Notes under the pieces: generated by a model
Database searches by the model: none
Seen by the model: only the letters and a program-made list of their open reading frames with translations
What the model was told of the DNA's origin: nothing
Position numbers and translations under genes: made by a program
From: Seminavis robusta
Lineage: Eukaryota; Bacillariophyta; Bacillariophyceae; Naviculales; Naviculaceae
Assembly (NCBI GenBank): GCA_903772945.1
Contig: CAICTM010000616.1
Coordinates: forward strand, 1 to 56,490
Direction of reading: 5' to 3'
DNA: 56,490 bases
In this document: piece after piece, positions 1 through 11,978 of the stretch
Position numbering within the stretch: the first letter of the stretch is position 1
Layout of the letters: every line of letters begins with the position of its first letter

Positions 1-317
1 AAAGGAGGATGGCGAAGAGTGAGACTTCTGTATTCTACACATCGGGCGCATACTATATGTATTGTAATTTGAGGATGTTTCGTTCCATGCGAGCCAATTC
101 TCCATATTGCTCTGGCGAGCCAAACCAGGGACGGTAAGCGACAAAACTGCGGGCCACCGGACTTCGTGAGGTCGTCCATCTTAACGGCGCATATGTCTCC
201 CGACCGGCAGCACGCGCACGTTTTCTGAGAGTGAAATGGCACGCTCGCTCCATGCGAGTGAGTCGCGTTAGGCAGATTGATTTGTAGTTACACCTGAATG
301 TATGGGATGATCACAAA

Positions 318-847
318 ATGGCACGGATTGCGCAGGATCATGCTACCAATCGAGAGGAGTCCTACTTCGACTGGGCCGAGCGTAACTCACAATTGATGGG
401 CATACGCACTGCACGGGGCACATTGACTACCTACTTTCAAGGGACTTCTCCTAGTAACTAAGAGATCGACGAGAAGGCCGAAAACTTACCAACAACCCCA
501 CCTAAACACACTGAGGAGTTTGCTGCTCGTTTAGCAGGAGAGGCCAAATGACGATATACCCTCTGGAGGAGAAAGAGCGAACCTCCGAGTGGCCAGACTT
601 TGCTGACCTCAGTTGTAATAGTGACATCGAGACGACATTTTTGCCGGGTCGGAAACATTCTTCCAACAAAAAAAAGGCTGGACGATTGGGCTGTTTCATC
701 GTGAAAGTTTCAGACGGTGTCGTGCAGCTCCCTATATATCATTGTGAATGCCTTGATCATCTTGGCAGACATCGAAGACCAATGAAGAGCAGGCACATAC
801 AGCGGGTACAAGCCCCTTCCGGCCGCTTCCATTTAAATGTCCTCTAA
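318..847 (+). pseudogene. Possible decayed two-frame coding remnant, unrecognised
   Basis: An ATG at 318 opens a frame of 47 codons, then TAA at 459-461, then 29 more open codons to TGA at 549-551. The next frame starts on the overlapping ATGA at 548 and runs 99 codons to 847. Both have a mixed, protein-like composition rather than low complexity, which suggests an old coding fragment, perhaps from a transposon. I recognise no family or motif, and chance open frames remain quite possible. Confidence 0.2.
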
Positions 848-2193
848 CTGTAAGCAGGTTTGTAAATGTCGCAGCACGTCGTCCAATTTTTGTCTTTTGA
901 AAGTAGATTCATATCTTATGGTCGCAGGTCGGGTACACCGCGCGGCACCACCTTGTGGCGTGTACCAGCTCATTTTGAGCGGTACCCGAGGGTATCGATA
1001 TCACCGTAAGATTTAGCGACAGGGCAGACGCAAAATACGATCATCTGCGACGGCTTAGGGAGCGCTTCTTTTAGACTTCACACCATTCTTCATCTCATAT
1101 CAACCAATCCGTTTGACAGTCCTACTCTCAACACCAAGAAGAACACCATATCTAGTCTCATTTATGCTTTTGATAGCGGCTTGGCGGAAACAGCTCTATC
1201 GAGCGAGTCTTCCTCCCTCTTCAAACGAGGTCAGTCATCACTAGTTATGCTCAGCATCCAAATTCTCGGCAGAACAAGCAATGACCTTAACAGCCCAAAC
1301 TCTTCGCCCGCTTCCGCACCTAATACTGTCGTCGCGATATCGTCAATAGACTAAATAGGCGTACTTTCACAGGGCAAACCACTTAGTTGGTGTTCGAATA
1401 TTTGCGTATTAAATTTGCATTTAATCTAAGATGATTGAAGTGAGTCATCTATCCATTTATATGTGGTGTCTTACAGCAATGACACATACTCGCTCGAGAT
1501 CAGAGAGCGTGACTAGAAACATGTGAGTGTCGTCTGAACGTTTTTAGTCAAAAACATGGTGGTCTAACCATAGGGCGCACTGCCGACTAAACAAATGGAA
1601 TAAACGAAAAGTACTGGACTTAAAGGAATAAAAAAGATTTAACAAAATTGATCGCTTGGTGGGCTACAAATATTCTATCAGCATGGTGGATTAAAAGGAC
1701 TCAAACAAAGAATTAACAGAAGTGATTATTACTTTTGAGATAATAAGAACTGAGATAAACAAGACTCAAAAACAAACACCATCGTCGAATCGGTCGATCT
1801 TCGAAAGGTATCTGTCGTTGCATCCTCTACTCTCTCTGTTTATGCACCTCCTGAACTCTATCTACGGCTTACGTCAAGATGCTCTGATAGTGAGGCTGTG
1901 CAATTAGGCTGCGGTTTTTTTTGAAGGAGTGTCCACCGGATCGTTGCACTCTCTACTATCATTCAAATCGTCGTTCGTTCGACTCGTACATGTAACGTCC
2001 TCTCGAGTCGTTCGGAGAACTCCCACGAAGGCAACCAGTCTTGTAACCTGTTGGAATTGTTCATCCAACTGGTGTGCAAGTTTTTTGGGGGTTAAATGGG
2101 GGATTTGCACCTCTACTCAAGCTCTGTCCGATGCCGATAGTACTGTCAAATGAGGTGCTGTTCGCTGGTCTTTTTTTAAAGAGTTCTTAAAGA

Positions 2194-2268
2194 GGCTTTA
2201 GTCGTTATGTTCGCTCACCGACTAACCAGCCTCCCGTTAGTCGGTGAGCGAACATAATGACTAAAGCC
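2194..2268. repeat. 33-bp inverted repeat (foldback) with 9-bp loop
   Basis: The arms are 2194-2226 and 2236-2268. They are reverse complements at 32 of 33 positions, the one mismatch being where arm 2 has T for expected C. The spacer is cagcctccc. The outer ends carry the pentamer TTTAG/CTAAA, which recurs downstream. A hairpin this long is unlikely by chance and suggests a foldback element or the core of a miniature transposon. Confidence 0.8.
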
Positions 2269-2284
2269 TTTAGTCCGTGGGACG

Positions 2285-2377
2285 TTTAGTCGCTTGGGTA
2301 GACACCACCCCCAGAGACTAAACTATCAACTAAACTACGAAATATGGCTTAGTCGCTACTTTAGTCGCTTGGGTAGA
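2285..2377 (+). repeat. Two 18-bp direct repeats TTTAGTCGCTTGGGTAGA
   Basis: Identical 18-bp copies lie at 2285-2302 and 2360-2377, just beyond the foldback, and share its TTTAGTC motif. They could be nested termini of one transposon family inserted twice in the same orientation. No complementary terminus was identified. Confidence 0.7.
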
Positions 2378-4313
2378 GAGCGGCCTTTAGAACAGGCAGA
2401 CCAGCAACAAGGTCATTGCGCACCCACAAAACGGAGAAGATCACCCGCCACCCTTTTCCGGCCAACTTCCATCTTCATAGTACGCAAATGGGTCCCTTTC
2501 TCTTCTCGAGAACAAGAACGGAAATGATTACATGTACCTTCGAAGGCAGTTCAGGATGCCTGCCTTCTCAATTTCATCCAGTGAGCTGATTTTGTGCATG
2601 AGCTGTGATGGGACCTGGAAAGTCTTCGAATCCAACCAAAGTCATCAGAACAAACAGGATTTGCATTTGGAGAGAATAAAGAGAAGGAAAAAATTGCTAG
2701 CTCTCTAGAGAGTGCTACTTTTGTGTCAATTCGGTCCGCCAGGAGATCAAGGAACCCTTCTAAAAGGATCTTTGCCAAAACCAATGGGCTATTGTAGAGC
2801 CAGCGAGCATCCCAAGTAGGTCTACTAGTACGTCACAAATCTTGTGGTGGTTGCACACACACTGGTATTAGCGTGCTCCGTGCATCCTCTGAACTCTGAA
2901 GGGCACTACATGCATGTGGACAATGAGTACAACACTCGATCCATTGAAAGGGATGTTGGAAGCAAAGGATCTGAATCCATAGCTCAGTTGATACAAGGCC
3001 CTTCCGCATCTCCAGTGAGGGCTATGAAGTTGAAAAAAGGTTTCCCCTTGTTCCTGTGCAATCAGGTGGGTGCGTTTCTATGGCTGGTGTACTATTGGAA
3101 CTTGAAGGGGCACGCAATCAAAGCCAGCTAGCTAGTGGCCAGCCACCGATCCAGTAAGGCAATTTCATGAATGTTTATTCCTTTATTCCAGTATGAAAAT
3201 CTCTTTATGACCCGTCAGAGAGGACCGGTAGATGGGTTTCTGCATTCCCTCATAGCATTGACTACCAGTGCTACGCTACGTGGCACGCAAATAAATGATA
3301 ACCAAAAATTTTGTTGTGGTTGGTGGCTCATCAGAGACTGCTCAGAGTTTGTGAGGGCTACTGGGCTCAACGTCGTGGTCGTGGGGTTCGTCCCCAAAAG
3401 TCAGTCGCAATGGTGTCCAGTGGGGATTTATGGGTTGGATTTCCCTTTTTCGACCCAGCAACAGAGCTGCAACACTCCATAGCCTCTCCATGTACTTATT
3501 AATACCAGTAAAATATTTAACAGAACCCGATGGAAGATTGATCATTCTGCTTCTGATGATGATTTATTTATTCACCTGCACATTCTAATTACACGACGAT
3601 TTGCCGCGGTAAACTGGAAGACTGGAAGTGCCCTGTGCCCTTTCGCGCTTCACCGTAAATAGAGAGCTCTACACTAGCTAGCTAGCTATTAATACCGTTA
3701 GCCAGCATACAGGTACCGTATTACTAATATACAACCGTAGTCACATGATAGAGGGTATCAGTCTTTGGGGGATCGCACTGGTTGGTGGGACCCACCTCTA
3801 GTCATAGTAGCACCGGCCACCCCCTACTTAGCGCTAAGTAAGGGAATCTAGTATTGGGGAATGGATACGATTAGAATTCTGAGGTATCTGTTCCAAGAAA
3901 ACAAGTGCATTTGAGGTATCAAATACTACTCAGAATCGCATTGGTATTGCATCGGGTGCCTCAAAATACAACTTATTCGCCTAAGTATCTCTGCCACAAA
4001 TACAACTTACAATCGTACGGAAAAAACGTTCCGCGAAACCCAAAGACTTAACGCCCGGAACGTCCCTCTTAGTGTTGAGAGAGGGTAAACTCCACAAGAT
4101 CCCCTCAGCGCAACGCCTGTATCCCGTAGTACGGCTCGACTTGGCCGTTGGAATGCAGAGCGATCGGAGACCTCCGACTGTCATTCTTCACCAAATTGCA
4201 TCATAAATTTCGATCAAGGCAACTTCAGGAAAGCTAGTTGTTTTACTCCGAAAACTATTGCTATTATCGCTATTTGTTACTCATCGCTATTTTGTTACCG
4301 GCAACTTGCGACA

Positions 4314-6575
4314 ATGGCGAGGAAGAGGAAGTAGCTTGACCAACAATACCGGCCAGGCACTCACCGGTTTATGTCTTGGAAGCACGGCCGTGCAGACACC
4401 ATACAGTAGCAAGAGGAACTTCACACAGGTACGTTCGTTCGCCAAACCTCTCATTTCTTCCTTCCACACGATTTTCGCTTCACCATCAAGGTCGCTCTTT
4501 CTCATTTTTGTTCTTGTTCTTCAGGACCAGCTCCTTGCCATTACGCACCACTGATGTCGCCCGAGTCACTCAACTTCCTTGCCTATGGGAAGATCCAATC
4601 CTTGGTCCCAATGATCGCGCCCACCCAAAAGAGATCTTCCACTCTTGAACAGTACAAGAAGGCCATCAGCCACTTCCATCCCAACAGTATGCACCATGGG
4701 CGGTTGTGTCCGAATGTTGGGATCCAACTCGCCCACGAAGTCAATGAAGTGATCAAAGAGTGAAGAAGGGCTGAGGTCAGAAGCAGGGAAGGTAAATCCA
4801 ATGTCAAGCGAGATCTAAGCTTCGAGAATTCCGAAAGACATTCGGATCCTGGAGCGTTGATGGAGGTGCCAACATTGACCATCACGATCAAGACTCCACC
4901 TATGATGAAGGTTCAGTTCACATGATTGGTCGAACTTGATATCTGACGAACATGGAGAAATGGACTTCCGAAGCCACGCCAAGTTTCCAAACATCGCTCT
5001 CCAACAGGTATCCTGGAGCAAGAAGCGTCCAGGAGGAGCGCGATTGTCCTGACCAAATTTTGCTGGTGCCGCTGACCCTGACTTTTGCGTCTAGATTGCC
5101 CTTGGCTATTGGATCGAGACATCGGCTTGAGAGGGGACAGGTGATCCCAAGTTTCTGTTTGGCCCTTACCGTGTCGACGATAGACGCCATTGAGGCTCTG
5201 GACAACAACGAAGAGCCGACGAGAACAACATTAGAGACGGAGCCAGATCGAGTCAACGCCTTGTACCAACGTGTCTTGAAGAAGGCCTGGGAGGATCCTG
5301 AGTTTGTGGGCTGGCCAAGCAAGTCGCAGGATAGCCTCGGTACCAACAGCTTCGAAAGCTGCCTCCAACCTATGCAGTCCGAGTGTGGCATCACCCAAGC
5401 CGAGAATTAGGCTCGTGGTCGCGGAAGGGCGAGAAGGATGGCCATATTTTCCATGTTACATTGGAGCTGGAACAATTGCCGACCGACGCCAAGGGTGCGG
5501 GAACTCTTGCAAGTTGGAGGACCCGTCAAGTACTCGATCAAAGCATTGACAGCGTGTTGACTCATGGGTTCATTGTCGAGCATGTCTGTCCTTCCTTTGG
5601 TGACTTCTTTGCCGACTGACCCATCCAAACACCTACCGATGGTGCGTGGTCCAGTTTGCTTTGGCTGCGATGGAAACTGGCTTGGAGCATATGATAACGG
5701 CTAGCATTCGCAACAGCATCCAGACTGAGTATGCCCAGCTTCGACCACTGGATGAGGATCCTGGGTGCCGACTACAACCCAGTCGCCAAGATCCCTCTGA
5801 CAATCTACAAGGTAGCCAATGCATTCACATTACTGATGTTGGCTCCCAGCCACTAGGTCCAAGCTGGTGCTGAGGCCTTGGTTGGAGGTGCTCCTGGTGG
5901 TGCCAACATGGAACAGCTCAACCAAGTGCTTGCTCTTCAACACAGGCTCAGCAGGCAATCGAGGAGGACCAGCAGATTCTTGCACAGTACATCAGCTCCT
6001 TGAGGGGCTAAGTTTCGACCAACATGGCCATCGTGAACAAGAACATTGGGAGGATCAACCACTTCCAGTTGTTGCGAGGGGGGTGGTGCTCCAAGGCTTC
6101 CGCTCCTGGTGCGGCTGGCGTTGGCGGTGGTGGAGCTGGCGTCGGTGGTGCTGCGGGAGCTGGCGGGGGTGGTGGTGGGCGGCGGGGGAGGACTTCCCCA
6201 CCACCACCACCACCGCTGATCCTGGGCGTTGGCCCGTCCTCCTGCCGCAAGGGCCCTCACCGCTTCCAGCCAGCGCAGCTTTCGAAGAAGCCTTTAACCT
6301 TACGAGCTGTGGGACGTGTGGATCAAGGGCCTGAATGGAACAAGGCCGCATGCGGGTTTACTGCTCGTGAGCGCGGCCGCGTCAAGGACAAGTTCTGCCG
6401 CCGCAAGCACGTGTGGGACTGTGTTATTCGGTTGATGGCCAAGGGCTTCGATTGGAGGGCAGCGGTCGACCGTATCTATGCCACCTACGGGTGGCTTACG
6501 GTCACCCAGATCATCAACAAGTTCAAGCAAGACAAGAAGAATCAGCCCACCGGCATCCACCCACGCTTGCGTTGA
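4314..6575 (+). pseudogene. Decayed Crypton-like tyrosine-recombinase element
   Basis: Crypton-type transposons encode a tyrosine recombinase followed by a C-terminal DNA-binding domain. Read in pieces: a lysine/arginine-rich start at 4314; a core-binding-like segment (QYKKAISHFHPN, about 4650); recombinase blocks in shifting frames (QEERDCPDQILL about 5030, GDPKFLFGP about 5140, a damaged His-x-x-Arg block about 5345, a GGPVKY block about 5525); an alanine/glutamine coiled segment; a Gly/Pro-rich linker (6090-6220); and a C-terminal module (6330-6570) with RERGRVKDKF and VDRIYATYG. A GT-AG intron at 4429-4524 keeps the frame. Decay is clear: TAG at 4332, TGA near 4761, TAA at 6009-6011 where CAA is likely ancestral, and several indels. 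The call rests on remembered block order of the diatom family, not a search. Confidence 0.6.
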
Positions 6576-7279
6576 ACTGCCTTGGTGGTCCCCAGCCTAC
6601 AGCGCGATCCTGCTGTAGGCTTAGCAAAAACAAATTTTATGTGTTAAGAAATTTTAGTGTTAAGAAATTATCGGTTTCTTGTTGTGTTTTGTTATCTTGT
6701 TTGTGATCTGCTGGATTTCCTCTTTGCCGTTCTGACTTAGCGATTTTCGAGGACTTTGCGTTTTTCTTGACTTTGCCACTCTGCCGATCACGTACCTTCC
6801 CAGGACTTTGCGATCTTTTGCTTGGATTGACTTCTTCTTCTTCTTGGAGCGAAATCGAGATTCCGTTGACTTAAAGATTCCGTTCGAGCTTGTATGCAGG
6901 ATTCCGTCCTTCATTTATACCAGTATCGATGTTCCAGTGAGCGAGCAGGTCGTTGGAAGGTCGAGAAAGGTAGAAACACCCACAAACATAAGGAAAGACA
7001 GGGTAACACGTAGAGCCTGGTACTCCATGTACACGGTTGTATTCCCAGTTTCATGGGGAGCAGATACCTTTACCGTACCGTAGCCTATGCATATTCCGAT
7101 TAGTTTTTTTATAGGCTTGTTGCAGATGGATGATTGATGCATGGTTGGGTTGGATTCTTTTTATTGCCCATGTGGATTACTTCAGCAAGTCTTGCAAGCT
7201 GCCTGGCCATAATTTTGTGCAGAACCGCCTTGCAACAGATCAAAAAAAAACTCAAGCAATCAGGCAGTGAAGCAAGACA
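6576..7279. other. Intergenic region downstream of the Crypton-like remnant
   Basis: AT-rich sequence with a CTT-rich run near 6832-6845. No supported gene; open frames on both strands are short and unlike any known protein. Confidence 0.5.
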
Positions 7280-7501
7280 ATGGATGTTCCTAAGACTATC
7301 TTTGCCCTCCATCAGTTCTCCGAGAAGAGTGGCGACGAAAGGACAAGCAGAACACGATGGACTGAGGGGTGCGTTGAACAGGTCAAGGATCATGGGCCAA
7401 GAACTCCTTCTCGACGAGCATCCTTTGCGGGTGAGCCTCCTCGTCGTCCTCAAAGAAGGTTGAGCAGATCAGCGTCCACTCCTGCAGCAACGGCAGCATG
7501 A
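7280..7501 (+). CDS. Small basic Arg/Ser/Pro-rich protein, hypothetical
   Basis: This is a 73-residue frame with an ATG in good context (agacaATGG). The N-terminus (MDVPKTIFALHQ) is ordered-looking. The rest is disordered and basic, with repeated P-x-x-P and R-R-x-S motifs (TPSRRAS, PPRRPQRRLS) that would suit basophilic kinases or SH3-like partners. Its composition and motif style match the candidates starting at 10687 and 15618, so the three may form one family. There is no signal peptide, membrane segment or known domain. The function is unknown, and a chance open frame is not excluded. Confidence 0.4.
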   Translation: MDVPKTIFALHQFSEKSGDERTSRTRWTEGCVEQVKDHGPRTPSRRASFAGEPPRRPQRRLSRSASTPAATAA

Positions 7502-10500
7502 GCGGTTTTTACGAAAAGAGGACTACAAACCATGACGACAGCCGTGAGCAAAGCCTGTGTTTCGAATGGTGAATCAGAGTCGAGTCAAACCGTACTCCTT
7601 GCGGGTTATCGATCGAGGAGGAGGCAGAGACCGAGTCCAGCTTGCAGCGTTACACCAACAAAGACGGAATGTTACAGCCACCTCCATGCTGATCCATGAC
7701 ACCGTGCCGGTATTCGCAGTCTCCTTCTCTCTGCCCGCCACGGGCTCCAAACTACACTACGTAAAATTGGATACTACATACGTAAAGATTGAATCGGATT
7801 CTACATCTATAAACAGGACAGATTTGACATGGCCGCTTTACTTCTACTCCCCCTTCTAGTCGTACAGTACTGCGACCTTTGCAACTTGAAAGCAACTTGA
7901 ATGTGCCACCTGGCTGGTGTGGTGCCATTATCAAATTCGGCGAAAAACAATCATTTTTGCCATCATCCTTTCCGAGGCAGTCCTGTCCCGGCGTGGTGCA
8001 GGTGCTGGCCCTGAAGTGGGGCCGCAGCAAGTAGGGTCTTGAGCATCACCAGGACTAGAGTGTGGAGCTAAGGTTTTGGAAAGGTACCAGTGCCCGTTGG
8101 TCTGGGTGTGGGTGCTGATGATGCTCTATAGTTGGGAGGACTGCGGCCTGAGAGGGAAGTATCGGTACTTGGACCGGCACTGGTGTCAGGAACGTCGAGA
8201 TTGGCCAAGTGTTTGATGTGGGCGACAAACCCTGGAGCTGCGCGCACCGTGGAAACCTAACGTAGCGTGTTGAATGAGTGCAAATCAGAAAAGGGGTCTG
8301 CTCAAGCTGCTCATGGATGCCAAGAAGCTCAAACCAAACTTCTCTGAATCCTAAACGCTTCAAGAGGTACCACCAGTGTGTGTACACACTCGGACTACGT
8401 GTAGTGTAATGAAAGAACCATTGCAGTTTGCTCTGTCTCCGTCCACGAGAAAGACCTTTCCAGGAGGTTCCAACACTAAGCAACACAGCCATACATGTAC
8501 TTTGCCTTCCTGCATTTTGTTTCCAAGTGCACCGGGTCTGCTCTCGTCCCGTTGTCGCGATCAGCACCAACACTTACCTTGCTAGCAGTAGCAGTAGAAG
8601 AAAGGAGGAAAGCAGGACAGGAGATGTCCGCAGATCTAGGGCGTGTTTCTAGTACTGTAGGAGTAGTACTTTCACGTACGAGCGACGATGAGCTCAAGGG
8701 ATTGTTCAGGAAACGTATGTAACAGCAGCGGGGCCCCTGTGCGTGGCTGCAGGGGTCCATCTACATGTTGTATGGAAAGACGAGGTGCATATTGGTCAAT
8801 TTTACCCCAGCAACAAGCAAGCAAGTGCTAACCAGGCAGGGCATTGCTCGGGTGGTTGAAGCGGGTACCGGTAGCTGTAGCTGGATCCGTGGGTCCTCCA
8901 CCAGCTACTCGTGGCTAGCTAGAGGCGCCATCGGTGCGGTAGAGCTTGGTCACGGTAGGAGAATTCCTTTGAGCTTGAAAGAAGCTGAATGAACAGTCCA
9001 TGAGGCAGATGCAACAAAAAAGCTACTGTTGCTGCGTTCTTGTACGATAGGATGGAGCGTCGAGGAGGAATGGGTTTCCTGGAGGCTCCAATGCGAGAGT
9101 TCACTGGTATTCAGTTGGGACAGGACAACGCGTTGTGGCGTTGTTGCCGGGCACCATGGTTGTCGCGCTGATCCCCAGTCCCCAGCAGGTACACAGTCGT
9201 ACCTATTGATCCCTGAAGTTTCAGAACCAAAAGGAGGAGAAGGGTGCGTCTACGCGTCTTCCTCCACACTAGATTGTTTGGTTCACAAGGCGATAAATCG
9301 CCGCTCCTCCAATCCACCAATGCTACTGAGTACTGGTACCGGTACTAATACTGATTACAATGCAAGCAAGCTGAAGCGATCAAGAAAGGTGCAAGCGACA
9401 TACATGATCCCCCTATGGCCCGGGCATGGATTCCTAGATCAATAAGATTCGATCAATAAGATTCGATTCACTCTAGTGCTAGGCAAGTTATGCAATATCC
9501 ACTACCTTACATCCTAGGAGCGACTGCACCAAGCTCTCTTCTGGTTTTCTTCTGGTTTTCTTTGCCCTTGAATCTTGACTGTTACAAGGAGGTTTGCAAT
9601 AGACGAGATGAAGGGTTCTTGCTGCACTAAATACAATGCCGACATGTCTACAAAGATTCTTGAGTCCAGTCTAGCTGATCTTTTCTACACAACGTGAACT
9701 TGTTCTGCAGATATTATTATGCAAGGCCAAAGGGGGCCAACGCAGCTATGGACCTTCAAACCGCCTTATGGGTCCATCACCATAACTTGCCCCAACTCTT
9801 TACCAGTGGACAGATAGAAAAGGAGACTGAAAAGAGTCTTTGAGGTTTCATGAGGTAGCCGTGATCAGAACGGCAGTCTGTCCAGCCGAAGGCTGATTTT
9901 AGGTTTGCTGCATGCATGCATACAGAGCTCATGAAACAGTGTATTAAAAAAATAGCAACATTGTATTATGGATTACGCCAGCAACCATGTAGCTGCCCTT
10001 GAGCAGCTCATCTAAGGATTTAGCTGGATTTTTTTTTGGTTTCCTCTCAAGACAAGTATAAGTCATACAGTGCCTCAAAATTGTTACTATTATACTATTA
10101 GCTGCACACAGAACATGCCCCATTACGCCACAAGCAATAAGAAACCTAGTATGGATTCTGTTGTACCAAAAGAGGAACCGGTTGGGCTATATTGACTGGT
10201 ACCAACGAAAGCGTCAATGCAGCCTCTTGGTGGTTTTCGATCTGAGCCCTGTCGCGTGATCATATTCTGAAAAAGCGGCACTGGCCTCTGTTTCCCCTGA
10301 ATGATTAAGGGATATCTTGGGTGAGTATTCTTGTAACCGTTTATTCTACTTTAGTATAGCATTGTGAGTAATAAGGTTACCGTTAGCGATTGATGTGGAG
10401 CTGACGAGGAACAATTTTGCAGAACCAAGAACCAATCGACCGCGCATGTTGCAAGGCGGAAAGTAACAGGTTAAATGGAATAAACAGAGTGAAATAAAGG

Positions 10501-10686
10501 GGAACTACCCTTTTGCATAAGCCCCAGTCAACCCTTCAAGCCATTTCGATGATGTCCCGGTGGCAGTCGACCAAAGCCCAGAGCAAGAAAACCCACGGCT
10601 CGATTTGGCTCACAATTTCAAACTGCACGAAAGCACCAAAGCACCAAAGCTCCAAAGCTACAGTCCCCGCACCAACTACTACTACC
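7502..10686. other. Intergenic region, no supported gene
   Basis: Long stretch with many short open frames on both strands and no domain that I recognise. It contains GGTACC/GTAC-rich palindromic patches (for example 9340-9352) and a short tandem AATAAGATTCGATC at 9440-9467. The last 100 bases before 10687 are rich in CACCAAAG-type repeats and probably form the leader of the next candidate gene. Confidence 0.5.
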
Positions 10687-10998
10687 ATGGCTGTTCCTCA
10701 AGTTATTATCATCCCTTGTGTTTGGGAAGACAACAGTGAAAACCGCTGGCAAGCTGACGAATCTAGCAGCTCTCGTGCTAGTGCAGATGACAGTCGCCGC
10801 CGCTGCTTGGACTCGCCCAAACTGCCCAAGCGAAATCGATCTTGTCGCAATGATCTTCCACCAAGATTTATTCCCCGTCAGCGCTCAGAAAAAGAAATGA
10901 ACAAGTCAAAGAATGGCCCACCCAGATTGCCCGCTAGACCGCTCCAATCCTCACCCAAGGGTCTGCTGCTCAAAGTCAGAGCAAGAAGCTCCAGCTAA
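10687..10998 (+). CDS. Small Ser/Arg-rich protein, hypothetical (paralogue of 15618-16061)
   Basis: A 103-residue protein from the ATG at 10687; the frame is open further upstream, but this ATG has a good context (taccATGG) and aligns with the other candidate. The start MAVPQVIIIP resembles MIPQFITIP of the gene at 15618. The middle is Ser/Asp/Arg-rich, and the C-terminal half has the P-P-R-L-P-x-R motif (PPRLPARPLQSSP) that the 15618 gene also carries (PPRLPGRRR). Leaders also match: both contain CTCACAATT followed by A/C-rich CAAAG repeats. This suggests a duplicated small-protein gene of unknown function, probably disordered and nuclear or cytosolic. Confidence 0.42.
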   Translation: MAVPQVIIIPCVWEDNSENRWQADESSSSRASADDSRRRCLDSPKLPKRNRSCRNDLPPRFIPRQRSEKEMNKSKNGPPRLPARPLQSSPKGLLLKVRARSSS

Positions 10999-11896
10999 GC
11001 CAAGATACCCTTCATTTCCATTACAACTTACCTATTAGATTTGTAACAACAGTATAGACTCCATGATCCCATTGCAAGCAAAACAATTACATGTACCATT
11101 TTTACTACTTAGCTTCACTTAGCTCTTCTCTACATGTATTCTAAATGCTAGATGTACTACATACCATAGCTATCCAGTGAGAAGGATCGAAGCAACCTGC
11201 TTCAAGGCTGGCTGGCTGGATGAGATGCCATGTGCCATGGCTTGCTTCTTCTGATTGGAAGGGGTTGGAGAGATGGATGGTGGGTGCCTGCAAATAATTG
11301 TGCTTCTTGCATGTTGCTTTTCTCCTTCATGGATTGCCTACAGTTGCCTGCTATGGTACCGTACCGGTACCTACTACTGCTATGCCCACAGATCAAGAAG
11401 GGCATTTCCCGGGGAGCCCACTGTGGTCACCACTGTCAGTCCTCGTCAAGAGAAACTACTCCAACGACTCATTGACGGGTTAAATTAATCGAGATTGGGG
11501 CTTTGCAACCGCTGGCCTAACTTCGTGTCCTCCCTCGTATCGTGAACACTTACCGGGGTTCACGTCCCCTGCCTGTTTGCTTTGGTTTCAAACTAAGAAC
11601 TTGGCCAAAATGGCAATGGCCACTGTATCCCACGGCTATGGCTAGCTAGCAGTACAAACGCCATTGCATACGCAATGGCGAAGCTATCAACTGGAACAGT
11701 TCAGTCTGTTCGAAGGTGAAGAAGCAACCAAGAGAGACATCATGGTGTCGCGCACTCCACCTCCGCCATAGTAACCACAAGATTCTGGATTCTGGATTGA
11801 TGCAACTAACTCCTGCGGCTCCTAAGAAGTCATAGAGCCCCAACAACCCTTGTGTTGACGGTTGACTTGCGCGGTGATTCATTCATGGATCCATTC

Positions 11897-11978
11897 AGCT
11901 GGCTAGAGGTCGTGTGGAAGGGGTCACCAGGGTCCTGAGCTAGCTAGAGGTGGTGTCGAAGGCGTCTCCAGGGTTTTG
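11897..11978 (+). repeat. 41-bp imperfect tandem duplication
   Basis: Units 11897-11937 and 11938-11978 are directly adjacent and share AGCT-GCTAGAGGT and the CCAGGGT-T core with scattered substitutions. It looks like a local slippage or unequal-crossover product with no coding content. Confidence 0.7.

Larger units (their letters stand above)
848..4313. other. Intergenic region, gene-free
   Basis: No reading frame here looks like a real gene. The stretch is AT-rich around 1380-1900. It carries the foldback repeat near 2.2 kb, two copies of an 18-bp direct repeat just after it, and a CTAG-rich patch near 3675-3690. Short open frames such as 2844-3131 and 3171-3482 have no recognisable domain. 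Confidence 0.6.

Noticed and set aside
5937..6351. Minus-strand Gly/Pro/His-rich frames near 6.1 kb
   Set aside because: They are low-complexity mirrors of the Gly/Pro linker in the Crypton-like remnant.
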